Positions 5,822 to 14,729 of a stretch of 41,353 bases of DNA are shown here, piece after piece (the first letter of the stretch is position 1; each line of letters opens with the position of its first letter). Below the pieces are notes generated by a model. That model was not told where the DNA came from. It did not search any database and saw only the letters and a program-made list of their open reading frames with translations. The translations under genes and the position numbers were made by a program. The stretch lies in the IMG/VR virus record IMGVR_UViG_3300037245_001585, positions 1 through 41,353 of that record. One strand, 5' to 3'. Origin of the DNA: a virus.

Positions 5822-7260
5822 CCGAAGATTTCTATTATGCAGTCGAGTTTTATAAGGCTGGCATGTATGAATTAATAGTCTTTGAGGATAAAATTACAGG
5901 TGAATTATTTCGATTCCACCCAAGACAAATACAAGCGCTACAATTACTAAACGATAACACAACTTCTTATGTAGGCTATGGAGGAGCGGCAAGAGGTGGT
6001 AAGAGCGCGCTGATTGCAGCCGATGCAATATTAAGTGCCTACGCCTTTCCTGAGTGTGTTAATTTGATAGGTCGCAAGAACTTGACCACTTTATGGGAAA
6101 CTACATGGAAGACGCTCTTAAGAATGTTGAATAATTTTGGATTTGAAGATAAAAAAGATTTTAACTATAACGGGCAAAGACATGAATTGACATTTGAAAA
6201 CAAGAGCGTAATTATTGCGAAAAACTTAGAACTTAAACCGTCCGACCTTGATGCTACAGAATACGGATCTCTTGAAATACTTAAAGCATATATAGACCAA
6301 TCGGAACACGTACCTATTAAGATAATAGAAAAGGTTGGGGAGCGTGTTGGTTCTCATTTCACAACCGCAGAATACGGATTGAAAGGGAAAGTATTTGAGG
6401 CGTTTAATCCATCAACTTCACACACTAAAAGGAGATATTGGATTCCATTTAAAGCGGGCAATGAAAAAAAAACACGTAAATTTGTACGTGCATTACCTTC
6501 AGACAATCCCGGCAAAGAGGCTAAAGACTGGGTTTCACAAAAAGAGATAGACTTCCAAGATGGAACGATGAGTAAATCAGAATACCAAAAACAGATAAAA
6601 GGTAATTTTGATTATGATGATAGCCCGGATAGGCTTTGTGATTATGATAGTATTATTGCAATGTTTAGTAATAATCACATTAAAGAGGCAATCGAACATT
6701 ATTTAACCGCAGACATAGCGCGTTTAGGTAGCGACTACGCACGCATAGGAGTATGGAAAGGGCTTGAGCTAATAGAAACAGTTAGTTATCCGATATCTAA
6801 AACTACGTTGATTCAGGACGCTATAAATATGTTAAGGAATAAATATAATATTCCTGCCCATAGGTGCGTAGCCGATGAAGATGGGGTAGGCGGAGGCGTT
6901 GTTGATAACTGTAATATAAAAGGATTTATAAATAACGCAACGCCAATTAAGCAAGAGACTGGAAGCAAGGATAAACCGCAATACAAAAACTTGCAAACTC
7001 AATGTCTTTATATGGTTGCGAAGGAAATACAATTACACAATATTTATATATCGGCAGAACTAACCCAGCAGGAAACGGACGAGATAATCGAAGAGTGCGA
7101 GCAAATACAAAGCTGGAAAACAGACGACGACCAAAAGTTAAAATGTAAACCCAAAAAGGAAATAAAAGAGGCTATTGGAAGATCGCCCGATTGGAGGGAC
7201 TTATTCTTAATGAGAATGTATTTTGAATTATTTAAAAAACGCAAAGGATTTTGGGATTAA
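5818..7260 (+). CDS. terL: Terminase large subunit (ATPase and nuclease)
   Basis: A 480-residue packaging motor. The Walker A region is VGYGGAARGGKSALIAA (about 52-68), the expected P-loop of TerL proteins. The acidic stretch near 155-164 (AYIDQSEHV) is the Walker B candidate. The C-terminal RNase H-like nuclease starts at TADIARLGSDYARIG, where D299 is the first metal ligand. A second acidic cluster is VADEDGVGGGVVD (351-363). The protein pumps DNA into the prohead and cuts concatemers. Length and domain order are normal for the family, and it follows TerS with a 4-base overlap. Confidence 0.93.
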   Translation: MTEDFYYAVEFYKAGMYELIVFEDKITGELFRFHPRQIQALQLLNDNTTSYVGYGGAARGGKSALIAADAILSAYAFPECVNLIGRKNLTTLWETTWKTLLRMLNNFGFEDKKDFNYNGQRHELTFENKSVIIAKNLELKPSDLDATEYGSLEILKAYIDQSEHVPIKIIEKVGERVGSHFTTAEYGLKGKVFEAFNPSTSHTKRRYWIPFKAGNEKKTRKFVRALPSDNPGKEAKDWVSQKEIDFQDGTMSKSEYQKQIKGNFDYDDSPDRLCDYDSIIAMFSNNHIKEAIEHYLTADIARLGSDYARIGVWKGLELIETVSYPISKTTLIQDAINMLRNKYNIPAHRCVADEDGVGGGVVDNCNIKGFINNATPIKQETGSKDKPQYKNLQTQCLYMVAKEIQLHNIYISAELTQQETDEIIEECEQIQSWKTDDDQKLKCKPKKEIKEAIGRSPDWRDLFLMRMYFELFKKRKGFWD

Positions 7261-7401
7261 AACCTAAATTATCTTTTTGTACATAAAACACCACCCAAAG
7301 AAAGATATATGATAATTTGCCCGGCGAGTCATTCGCACTTTTAATACTCAATTGTACATTAAAATAGCATAAAGTCAAAATCCACACAATCACACTTATT
7401 A

Positions 7402-7440
7402 AAACAATATTGTTTATTAATATTATTATATGTATCTTCG
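7402..7440 (+). promoter_or_regulatory. Promoter and palindromic operator of the Rha-type gene
   Basis: The perfect 14-base palindrome AAACAATATTGTTT lies at 7402-7415. Its right half contains a TTG (7410-7412), followed after 20 bases by TATCTTCG (7433-7440), a match to the Bacteroidetes -7 element. A repressor on the palindrome would cover the -33 region. Transcription would begin near 7446, at the start codon itself, so the message may be almost leaderless. The remaining bases from 7261 show nothing I can name. Confidence 0.5.
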
Positions 7441-7444
7441 GGGC

Positions 7445-8161
7445 ATGAAAACAGAAATAGTACACATAAGCAAAAAAGAGATATTCACAGATTCAAAAGT
7501 AATATCCGAAATGTTGGAAGTGAATCATAAAGACTTGTTGAGAACAATTGCAAAGATTGTTATACGCCAAAAAAACAATGTGCCACGCAGCCCCTTGAAA
7601 TTTCCACAAAAATTTATTGAAAGTGCATTTCATAATAAAATGAATAGAGAATATAAGATGTACGAATTGAACGAACAGGCTTATATGAAATTGGCAATGA
7701 ATCTAAAGGGATATGAAAAAGCCGAATATGTACAGGATTGTATTATTGAGGCATTTTCTATGATGAAACAGGCGTTATTAAATCATCAAAACACAAGCTG
7801 GCTTAATGCACGAAACAAATCTAAAGAGATTAGGAGTTCGGAAATGGATATTGTAAAAGAGTTTGTGGCTTATGCCACAAAACAAGGAAGTAAAAAAGCA
7901 TCTATGTATTACCGGAATATTACGAAGATGACAAACAAGGCTCTTGAATTGCTAATACAGTCAAATCATGGCGCACCCCTCCGGGATTTAGCCTCAATTA
8001 TGGAATTAGGGTTTATCCAAATACTCGACAATCGGGCGATGCAATCCATAAATCAAGGGATGGTCGATAAATTACCCTACAGATTTATATATAAGTACGC
8101 TAAAGAAGAGGTTAATAAATTAGCTGATAGCCTGAACTTTAATAAACAATTAAGCAAATAG
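7445..8161 (+). CDS. Rha family phage regulatory protein
   Basis: The N-terminal 95 residues match the Rha (pRha) domain: a beta-strand start IVHISKKEIFTDSKVISEML, a 'NHKDLLRTI' helix, and the 'YELNEQAYMKLAMNLKGYEKAEY' block typical of the family, where the usual reading is ELT-dGF--L-M-ftG-kA. Rha proteins act in phage regulation and can block growth in some hosts. The C-terminal 130 residues are helical and unassigned. I prefer the ATG at 7445 because Rha proteins begin close to this point and the promoter ends near it; another ATG lies at 7430. The gene lies between the terminase and the portal. Confidence 0.8.
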   Translation: MKTEIVHISKKEIFTDSKVISEMLEVNHKDLLRTIAKIVIRQKNNVPRSPLKFPQKFIESAFHNKMNREYKMYELNEQAYMKLAMNLKGYEKAEYVQDCIIEAFSMMKQALLNHQNTSWLNARNKSKEIRSSEMDIVKEFVAYATKQGSKKASMYYRNITKMTNKALELLIQSNHGAPLRDLASIMELGFIQILDNRAMQSINQGMVDKLPYRFIYKYAKEEVNKLADSLNFNKQLSK

Positions 8162-8210
8162 CTAGTTGTGGGATGGAAATTTATCAAACGAACTAAAGGG
8201 GAGAAAGATA

Positions 8211-8498
8211 ATGGGACTAAGTAATATTATTAGATTTTTTAAAAGACAAGGCAAATCAAGTATAATAATCGAATACGACACGTGCCAATCCCAAAGCGGG
8301 AAGCTATACCACCTTGATATAATTAATCACTTCGAGAAAATTCAGATAACAGGGAATAGGCTTGTTGTTTATACGTCAGATAATGGATTGACTAAAAATG
8401 GAAGGATTGGAGCGCAATATAATTTAGACAATCATAGTGTTAGTTTTTTATCACAACCAAACAATAAAATGAAATCAAAAAAGATATGTTTTTATTAA
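8211..8498 (+). CDS. Hypothetical protein (95 aa)
   Basis: I choose the ATG at 8211 because AGGGGAG lies about 10 bases upstream, one of the few clear Shine-Dalgarno-like sites here. The protein is basic at both ends, with a beta-rich centre (SSIIIEYDTCQSQSGKLYHL). No family is recognised. The next small membrane peptide begins inside its last codons. Confidence 0.5.
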   Translation: MGLSNIIRFFKRQGKSSIIIEYDTCQSQSGKLYHLDIINHFEKIQITGNRLVVYTSDNGLTKNGRIGAQYNLDNHSVSFLSQPNNKMKSKKICFY

Positions 8499-8554
8499 TT
8501 ATATTTATTGCAGTATTATTTATTTGGGGAGGATGGAGCGTGTTCACGGATTAA
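8486..8554 (+). CDS. 22-residue membrane peptide
   Basis: The whole peptide is one hydrophobic helix (MFLLIIFIAVLFIWGGWS) with a short polar tail. It overlaps the previous gene by 13 bases. Peptides of this kind recur in this genome (318, 27330, 28543). Function is unknown and support is limited to composition and spacing. Confidence 0.35.
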   Translation: MFLLIIFIAVLFIWGGWSVFTD

Positions 8555-8566
8555 AAATAACTCAAA

Positions 8567-8743
8567 ATGCCAATCCACATACTCCCAACAAACGACATCG
8601 AACCGCACGAAGAAAAAACAACGTGCAAATGTAATCCAAAGGTTGAGTTTGAGAGTGGTGAAATGATAATAATACACAACTCTTTTGATGGGAGAGAATT
8701 TATTGAGAAATTAACATCTAATATAAATGAAAGGATAAATTGA
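8567..8743 (+). CDS. Small conserved-looking phage protein (58 aa)
   Basis: The sequence begins MPIHILPTNDIEPHEEKTTC and continues CNPKVEFESGEMIIIHNSFD. This pattern is familiar from short proteins in Bacteroidetes phages. The C-x-C pair and histidines could bind a metal, but no function is known to me. Confidence 0.5.
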   Translation: MPIHILPTNDIEPHEEKTTCKCNPKVEFESGEMIIIHNSFDGREFIEKLTSNINERIN

Positions 8744-8744
8744 T

Positions 8745-9092
8745 ATGATGGATCATTTAGGAATAAAACCATTCGATTACCACGAAAGTAAATTTACAAG
8801 AGGCGATGACTCATATATGGTAACCGATTTAATCGAGCTATCAAAAAAGTACGAGCCGTTTGATTTGCCAATAATCGGAATTGACCTGAACGTGCATCCG
8901 TGGGGAGATATGGATATAAAAATGTTCTGCGATAATATGAAGCGTGTAAACGATACCGAAATGAAATATCCCATAATATTAGATGATGCCGGGTTTATTT
9001 GTGATGGGTGGCATAGATTGGTAAAGGCGATAATTAGAGGAGATAAAACAATAAAAGCAATTCGCCTAACAATTATGCCAGATAAGATATAA
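8745..9092 (+). CDS. ParB/sulfiredoxin-like domain protein
   Basis: A 115-residue protein whose centre reads YPIILDDAGFICDGWHRLVK (75-94). This is the 'v-d..g.-i-dG-hR' motif of the ParB/Srx superfamily, with DGWHR in place of DGRHR. Members bind CTP or DNA, or act as nucleases. Phage versions stand alone next to packaging genes or methylases. The short length leaves no room for a HTH domain, so it is not a full ParB. Two adjacent ATGs are possible starts. Confidence 0.65.
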   Translation: MMDHLGIKPFDYHESKFTRGDDSYMVTDLIELSKKYEPFDLPIIGIDLNVHPWGDMDIKMFCDNMKRVNDTEMKYPIILDDAGFICDGWHRLVKAIIRGDKTIKAIRLTIMPDKI

Positions 9093-9113
9093 CCCAATTT
9101 CTCACAAAAACAA

Positions 9114-9152
9114 TGACTTTTGTCATATAATTAAATAATTGTTGTACATTTG
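9114..9152 (+). promoter_or_regulatory. Promoter of the head gene operon with palindromic box
   Basis: TACATTTG (9145-9152) matches the Bacteroidetes -7 element. Upstream is the palindrome TGACTTTTGTCA (9114-9125) followed by TATAATT, and TTTTG at 9118-9122 could serve as the -33 element with a 22-base spacer. The palindrome resembles the TGATTTAAATCATATAAAA box at 30069 and 38323, but stands 12 rather than 16 bases from the -7 element. It lies just before the portal gene. Confidence 0.5.
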
Positions 9153-9179
9153 ATGATATTATAATATTATTGATTGTCG

Positions 9180-10829
9180 ATGATTACACTTGAACAAGTC
9201 AAAAAATCATTAGAAAAAGAAAATCCTTTGATAAAATGGGCGAGGGATTATAGTAAAAAACTACGCCTCCACGTCAATGGGGAATTTCTTCAAGAATTTC
9301 TATCCCGAATAAACTCATACGAAAACGAACTCCAATTTCAAGCAAGAGAAAAACATGCCATTTCTAATAAATTTGTAACTGAAGAGCTTTTGCGACCCGT
9401 TGATAATGCGTTTGCAGCCAAAGGAGGATCTCGAAACTACATATTTGATACTAAACAAGAAGAGAACGAAGAGTTATTTGTAGAAGATTTATTAAATGTA
9501 AAGAATGGTGTATCTCTAGGTAATTACATTGAGAATATTTGGTTTAATAAATTTGTTACTGATCCAAATGGGTTAATAATGATTGAGACCGACAGCGAGG
9601 ACGTGGCTATTAAAAGCGAAGAGGACGAGGATAAGGCTCAGTTAATGTACAAGTCTATTCACTGCATTAAAGACTACAGACAAAACGGAATACACGTTGA
9701 TTGGGTTGTGTTTGAGCCGCACGATACTAAAACCATAGACAAAAAAGAAACTAAGCTCTTTTGGGTGATAGATGAAAAAAACTACTATCTATATTCTAAT
9801 GGTAAGGAATTAACCATCCTAGATACGATTGAACATGGATTTGATAAAGTTCCCGCCGTATTAACATCCAATATAGTAAACAATGTAAATGGATGGAAGA
9901 TATCACCTATTGATGCACAAATTGAGCTATTAGATAAATATGTGGTTTCAAACTCAGTGCTTAGTATTGCTGAATTTTTTCACAACTTTCCACAGCAATA
10001 TACATATGTTGATGACTGCCCAAAATGTGATGGGGAGGGAACGGTTGATAAATATGATATCCGCCCCGGCGTTACGTCAACTAATTGCCCAAAATGTGAT
10101 GGATCAGGAAAAGCCGAAACAAAAGATGTAACAGACATAATCAAGCTAAAAATACCAGAACAAGGAGAGCAGAAAATTGATCCTCCTTCTGGATTTATCT
10201 TTATGCCGACAGAACCATGGAAATTAATGACCGATGCGGTTGATAGAACTTTCAAACAAATATATTTTAGCCAATGGCACGCAATAGTAGATAAGGATTC
10301 AAAAAACGAAACAGCAACAGGTAGATTTTTAGATGCTCAGCCAGTTAACAACCGATTAAATAAGTACTCAAAAACAATCGAGACTATACATTCGGCATTA
10401 GCTAACTTCTTAGGTGAGTTTTATTTCCCTGCTACATTTAAAAAAGCAATTGTACAATATGGGCGAAGGTATCTAATTGAAACCCCCGATCAGATTTGGG
10501 AAAAGTATTTAAAATCAAAAAAAGATAGCGCACCTATAAGCGTCTTAGATTTACTTTTAACTCAATTTCTTGAAAGCGAATTTAGAGAGAATGAACAGCT
10601 ATTTATATATGAATTTAAAAAGATAAAATTAGAACCGTTTGTTCATTGGGACGTAGAGACAGTAAGAAAAGCAACTTTAATAAGTGAAGAGGACGCAAAA
10701 AAGAAAGAATATTTTAGCGAATGGATAAAACTTAAAACCAGAAATGAAGTAATAAAAACAGATATAGATAAACTTGGAGAAGAGTTTACAGAATTTGTCG
10801 AATCAAAAACAGTTCAAGATGAAAAGTAA
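9180..10829 (+). CDS. Portal protein with DnaJ-like zinc-finger insert
   Basis: A 549-residue protein placed between the terminase and the scaffold and capsid genes, where the portal is expected. The mixed fold with a long helical C-terminal region (ISEEDAKKKEYFSEWIKLKT) and a 'NETATGRFLDAQPVNNRLNK' helix fits a gp6/SPP1-like portal. Unusually, two CxxCxGxG motifs sit in the middle (CPKCDGEG at 280-287 and CPKCDGSG at 303-310), the metal-binding repeats of DnaJ. I place the start at ATG 9180; a TTG at 9174 is an alternative. Portal rests mainly on position and size. Confidence 0.65.
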   Translation: MITLEQVKKSLEKENPLIKWARDYSKKLRLHVNGEFLQEFLSRINSYENELQFQAREKHAISNKFVTEELLRPVDNAFAAKGGSRNYIFDTKQEENEELFVEDLLNVKNGVSLGNYIENIWFNKFVTDPNGLIMIETDSEDVAIKSEEDEDKAQLMYKSIHCIKDYRQNGIHVDWVVFEPHDTKTIDKKETKLFWVIDEKNYYLYSNGKELTILDTIEHGFDKVPAVLTSNIVNNVNGWKISPIDAQIELLDKYVVSNSVLSIAEFFHNFPQQYTYVDDCPKCDGEGTVDKYDIRPGVTSTNCPKCDGSGKAETKDVTDIIKLKIPEQGEQKIDPPSGFIFMPTEPWKLMTDAVDRTFKQIYFSQWHAIVDKDSKNETATGRFLDAQPVNNRLNKYSKTIETIHSALANFLGEFYFPATFKKAIVQYGRRYLIETPDQIWEKYLKSKKDSAPISVLDLLLTQFLESEFRENEQLFIYEFKKIKLEPFVHWDVETVRKATLISEEDAKKKEYFSEWIKLKTRNEVIKTDIDKLGEEFTEFVESKTVQDEK

Positions 10830-11238
10830 CAAAAAAACATTTGCAAAACATTATGTAGAGCGTAATCCTATGAATCTTCAATTATTAGAAGAAAAAGGAA
10901 AACCAGTTATTGGCTCATTTATCCGCACGACCAGAATACTACAAGGTATCGCAGACCAATTAAACGCTAATTGGAAAACATCAGGTGTTATGTGGGTTGA
11001 GGTAAAAGAGAAAAAAGAGCCAAAAGCTAATGTTCCAAAAAAAGAACCATCTAAGGAGTCCCCTAAAAAAGAGTTATCCGAAGAGGATAAGGAAAAAGAG
11101 GCTCGAAAAGAGAAGAAAGCTAAATTAATGAAAGTCGCAGAACAATTGGTTAAGGATGGCAAGTTGCCGGAATTACCACCAAAGAATATCCCTTTAGAAA
11201 AACTAGAGGCTAAGTTAAACGAATTAAAAGAAAATTAA
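10819..11238 (+). CDS. Lysine-rich head-region protein (139 aa)
   Basis: Residues 60 to 110 are a low-complexity stretch of lysine, glutamate and proline (KKEPSKESPKKELSEEDKE), followed by a short helical end that looks like a 'lxxLeaKLnEL' cap. The start overlaps the end of the portal gene by 11 bases. The lysine-rich linker suggests a flexible structural or chaperone role in the head, but no family is recognised. Confidence 0.5.
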   Translation: MKSNKKTFAKHYVERNPMNLQLLEEKGKPVIGSFIRTTRILQGIADQLNANWKTSGVMWVEVKEKKEPKANVPKKEPSKESPKKELSEEDKEKEARKEKKAKLMKVAEQLVKDGKLPELPPKNIPLEKLEAKLNELKEN

Positions 11239-11241
11239 GAA

Positions 11242-12084
11242 ATGAGTTTTAGTCAAGTAGATTTACAAACGATTTCAACGGTGTTTGGAAAAACAGTTGA
11301 AGAAATTAGCGGTGCTATATCTTCGGAGCAAGAGGTATCGCTTGATTTAAGATTAAACGGAAGAGTTTACACCCCTCAACAAATCGAGGATGTTACAAAA
11401 GCCAATCAAGATGCTTATATCGAGATAGGGTTAAAGAAGTTCGCAAAAGAGGCGGGTATTGAACTGTTACCCGGCGAAAAGGACGTAACAGTAATTGTTG
11501 AAAAGATCAAGACAGGAATAACAACAACATTGGAGGAGAAGTATAAAAATCAAACACCTCCAGAAGAGTTGTCAAAAGCTCTGAAAAGTATAACCGAATG
11601 GGAAAACAAATATAATCAACTATTCGAAACGCACGAAGGGGTAAAGGGGGATCTGGATACCTCAAAGGCTAGTTTTACGGACTTAGAAGGAAAGATTAAA
11701 ATTAAAGAGCGCAATAGTTTGATACGTTCGGCATTTCCTGAGAAAATGAAATTTGATAAAGAGGATGGACTTTTGATATTTACCAATACTCACGAATTTG
11801 AAGAGACAGAAAGTGGGGCTACGCAGATTAAAAAAGGAGGCAATATACTACTAAACAAGCTCGGAGAGCCTGAAACCTTAGAGAATGTAGTTAAAGGATT
11901 TACCGAGGATAAGGGATGGATGGGGAAAAAAGGAAATAGCGGAGAAGATCGAAATAGAAATGGCGATCCTCGTGGAATGACAGAAGAAAAGGCTATAGAA
12001 TATTTAGACGAAAAAGGGGTTGATTCAATGAGCGAAGAGGGAGGTAAGCTATTTCTCGAAATAACATCAGAAGCAAAAGAATAG
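11242..12084 (+). CDS. Probable capsid scaffolding protein
   Basis: A 280-residue acidic protein directly upstream of the major capsid gene. The middle is strongly helical, with likely coiled coil from about 95 to 155 (LEEKYKNQTPPEELSKALKS, then EWENKYNQLF). The C-terminal part is rich in glycine, asparagine and acidic residues (NSGEDRNRNGDPRG). This composition and position are typical of scaffolding proteins that shape the prohead. No protease motif is seen. Confidence 0.6.
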   Translation: MSFSQVDLQTISTVFGKTVEEISGAISSEQEVSLDLRLNGRVYTPQQIEDVTKANQDAYIEIGLKKFAKEAGIELLPGEKDVTVIVEKIKTGITTTLEEKYKNQTPPEELSKALKSITEWENKYNQLFETHEGVKGDLDTSKASFTDLEGKIKIKERNSLIRSAFPEKMKFDKEDGLLIFTNTHEFEETESGATQIKKGGNILLNKLGEPETLENVVKGFTEDKGWMGKKGNSGEDRNRNGDPRGMTEEKAIEYLDEKGVDSMSEEGGKLFLEITSEAKE

Positions 12085-12150
12085 CGGTGCTATAAACAAC
12101 AAAGGCGGTGTCCTGAAAGTAAATTTAATTATTAATTTAAAATCAATCAA

Positions 12151-13242
12151 ATGGCAAATTTTACACCGAGTAACCTCGTCAAAGGGCAAGCGTTATTCAA
12201 CCAGAAATTTCAGTCAGGAGAATGGAGATTTCCAGATACCGCCGTACTTGCGAGTATGTTTATAGGTGAAAAGGCTAACCCATCTCTTGCCGGATTGCGA
12301 AGGAGAGAAGATCGTGCAGTCTCTGCATACTTTCCTATTCGCAGGGCTTTAGGCTCAGCAACCGAGAGACTTTATAATCATACTGGCGCAAGAGGCGACT
12401 CTTCAGAGGTGGTTTTAAGTTGGGATTCAATTGCTGAAACGTTCTCTATTTCCTTAAAACAAAATGACAGTAATATGCTATCTTTTGAGGAAAATTGGGC
12501 AGCTCAATTAAGATCTGCAATTTTTAATGTTCTGCAAAGAACAGACTCTGCTAAATTGGCTCAACTAATTGCTGATAAAACCCAAATCAACAAAGGCATT
12601 ATTCAGGGTGCTTTTAATCAGGAAGATGATGTTATGGAGGTTGACGCAAGCGCAAGTGATCTGTTTTTCCAAAATGTAGGACAATCAATGCGAAATAACC
12701 TATATAATAACAATATTATGGTTATTGCTGATTCTCTAGCTACCATTAACGCTAAATTCGGATCTGCACAAGGTCAGGGCAACGGTGTTAATCTTGGTTT
12801 CCAATTCAACGGAATGAACATTGCATCTACAACTAAACTTATAGATTCTGATTATGCGGGTGCGGCACTTGCTTTCGATATGGATTTAGCGGGAATGATT
12901 CCGTGGATTCCTAAACAAAACAGAAAAGCCCTTGACCCTAAGTTGGCAATGTCATTTAATGGCGACTTTGGAAAAGTCAGTGTTCCTGTTCTTGACGATA
13001 AAGGCATTCCCTCTTATACTCTTGATTTTGCTCTTCATTCTTACGCTCAAAGGGCTGATACATCAGCTTCCAATGGCGTTAAACAAGACGTTGAAATAGA
13101 AGTTGAAGTATCTTTGGATACTGCTTATGTTTCTGCGCCTCTTTCAGATTTAAGAGCAACAGACGACACGGGATCGGGTGGTTTGAATTGGACAGGAAAA
13201 ACCGATTCGACAATTTTTCAATTCGGACAAAAACCAGCTTAA
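12151..13242 (+). CDS. Major capsid protein
   Basis: A 363-residue protein following the scaffold candidate. It has the mix expected for a HK97-fold capsid protein, with an N-terminal arm (MANFTPSNLVKGQALFNQKF), a 'RREDRAVSAYFPIRRALG' strand region, a long helix near 110-145 and a C-terminal beta-rich domain with acidic loops. Its own A+T-rich leader lies at 12085-12150. No prohead protease gene is seen. The identity comes from gene order and composition. Confidence 0.75.
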   Translation: MANFTPSNLVKGQALFNQKFQSGEWRFPDTAVLASMFIGEKANPSLAGLRRREDRAVSAYFPIRRALGSATERLYNHTGARGDSSEVVLSWDSIAETFSISLKQNDSNMLSFEENWAAQLRSAIFNVLQRTDSAKLAQLIADKTQINKGIIQGAFNQEDDVMEVDASASDLFFQNVGQSMRNNLYNNNIMVIADSLATINAKFGSAQGQGNGVNLGFQFNGMNIASTTKLIDSDYAGAALAFDMDLAGMIPWIPKQNRKALDPKLAMSFNGDFGKVSVPVLDDKGIPSYTLDFALHSYAQRADTSASNGVKQDVEIEVEVSLDTAYVSAPLSDLRATDDTGSGGLNWTGKTDSTIFQFGQKPA

Positions 13243-13244
13243 TT

Positions 13245-13667
13245 ATGAAAAAGTTAGTTATATTTTTAGTAGCGATTTTCGCATTTGTAGCATTTGCGAA
13301 CGCTCAGAAGATTTACAGCATCCCTAATGATACAATTCAAGGTGCTGAAACTGTAAATTTTGCAACCGTTAATAGTTCCACTTCGGCTGGGGCATTGACA
13401 TTTCAAGCCTTATGCACGGAGCTTGGGGGAACGTCCGATGGGACTCTCATTTGGCAGGGCAGCGTTGATGGTTTAAGTTTTCAGGATATCACTGAGACTA
13501 CAGGGCTGTTTAATTTTTACCCTAACGACACGTTAACTATAACCGATGGTGCTGTATCTATTATGACGGTGACCAATAGCCCTTTTAAATATTATAGAGC
13601 AAAAGGGGTTGGAACTACAGGAGACACAACTTTAATTAGTATTAAATACGTGCCTAAATTGAGATAA
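13245..13667 (+). CDS. Structural-region protein with Sec signal peptide (140 aa)
   Basis: The first 20 residues, MKKLVIFLVAIFAFVAFANA, form a clear signal peptide with an ANA cleavage site. The mature part is beta-rich and Thr/Ser/Gly-rich (TSDGTLIWQGSVDGLSFQDI). It follows the capsid gene by two bases and directly abuts the next structural gene, so it is part of the head operon. The next in-frame Met is about 100 residues away, so the signal peptide cannot be an artefact of a wrong start. It could be a decoration or surface-exposed protein; why it would be exported is unclear. Confidence 0.6.
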   Translation: MKKLVIFLVAIFAFVAFANAQKIYSIPNDTIQGAETVNFATVNSSTSAGALTFQALCTELGGTSDGTLIWQGSVDGLSFQDITETTGLFNFYPNDTLTITDGAVSIMTVTNSPFKYYRAKGVGTTGDTTLISIKYVPKLR

Positions 13668-14729
13668 ATGATTAGGGTTGATAAAATAAAAGATTCATTT
13701 TTCGGTGAGGTCGGGTTTCGTAACTCGACCGTTGCCGGATATGATATTGTGGACAATGATAACAAGGCGAGTGTGTCGGGTTTATTCTTTCAGGATGTTT
13801 CTAGGCTAGTTACAATTAAGAATATAAAAGATACGCAGGAAAACCCTGATATAACAGATCCGCAATTCAATGATCTTTTAAAACAACTGCAAGATACGGC
13901 TATCTTAAACGTGTGTAATAAAGTATCACAAGGTAAAAGTGATTTTATTCAGAGTGATAATTTATTCCCATTTGAGAAAACTTTTGATCAGACTCTTGCC
14001 ACTTCAAATAGGTTTATTGGGTTTCGTATCGAGCCGATTTATATTATTGATTTAATCAGCAAAGTAAATTGGATTGAGGCTTCATTTGACAAAGCAGTTA
14101 CTTTTAATTTGTATCTGTATAATTCAAATAAACCCAATGCTGCGATAAAAACAAAATCAGTAACCACTATTGCAAATGAATCAGTAATAGTAAATATTAA
14201 TGATTGGTTTATTGCAGACAATGAAAGCTATAAAGGTGGTACTTTTTATCTTGGCTATTTCGAAGATGATTTATCAGGGGCAAAACCGATTAAGCGTAAT
14301 TTTGAAATTGCAAATCTTCAAACGCATACAAAGTGTTATGATGTGTTAGCTGTTTCATTGGAGCATGTGGGAACTGTAATTGATGTTTCTTCGGATGTTA
14401 ACCTTTCCGATACGGGAGGGCTTAATATTGGAATGGATATTTACACCGATTATACAGAGTTGTTTATTAGGAATAAGAGCCTATTCAGTCAAGCTATTCA
14501 ACACGAAATGGCTATTGAAGTTTTGGGTATCATATCAAAATCAACACGTTCAAATCGTACCGAAAGGATAACAAGAGATTTTTTAAAACAAATAAACTTG
14601 GAGCTTTACGGATATAAAGACGAGAATGTGTTCATTATGGGACTGATAGCAAAACATGGTCGTCTTATTGCAGATTTAAGAAAGTCTTTTTTCCGTCAAC
14701 CCAAAATTAGTAAAGGAACTTTAAGGTAA
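13668..14729 (+). CDS. Head-tail region structural protein (353 aa)
   Basis: An unrecognised protein between the head and tail genes. The N-terminal third is helical, the middle beta-rich (VTFNLYLYNSNKPNAAIKTK), and the C-terminal end basic. It overlaps the next gene by one base (TAATG). Its place suggests a connector or adaptor function, but nothing in the sequence settles this. Confidence 0.5.
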   Translation: MIRVDKIKDSFFGEVGFRNSTVAGYDIVDNDNKASVSGLFFQDVSRLVTIKNIKDTQENPDITDPQFNDLLKQLQDTAILNVCNKVSQGKSDFIQSDNLFPFEKTFDQTLATSNRFIGFRIEPIYIIDLISKVNWIEASFDKAVTFNLYLYNSNKPNAAIKTKSVTTIANESVIVNINDWFIADNESYKGGTFYLGYFEDDLSGAKPIKRNFEIANLQTHTKCYDVLAVSLEHVGTVIDVSSDVNLSDTGGLNIGMDIYTDYTELFIRNKSLFSQAIQHEMAIEVLGIISKSTRSNRTERITRDFLKQINLELYGYKDENVFIMGLIAKHGRLIADLRKSFFRQPKISKGTLR

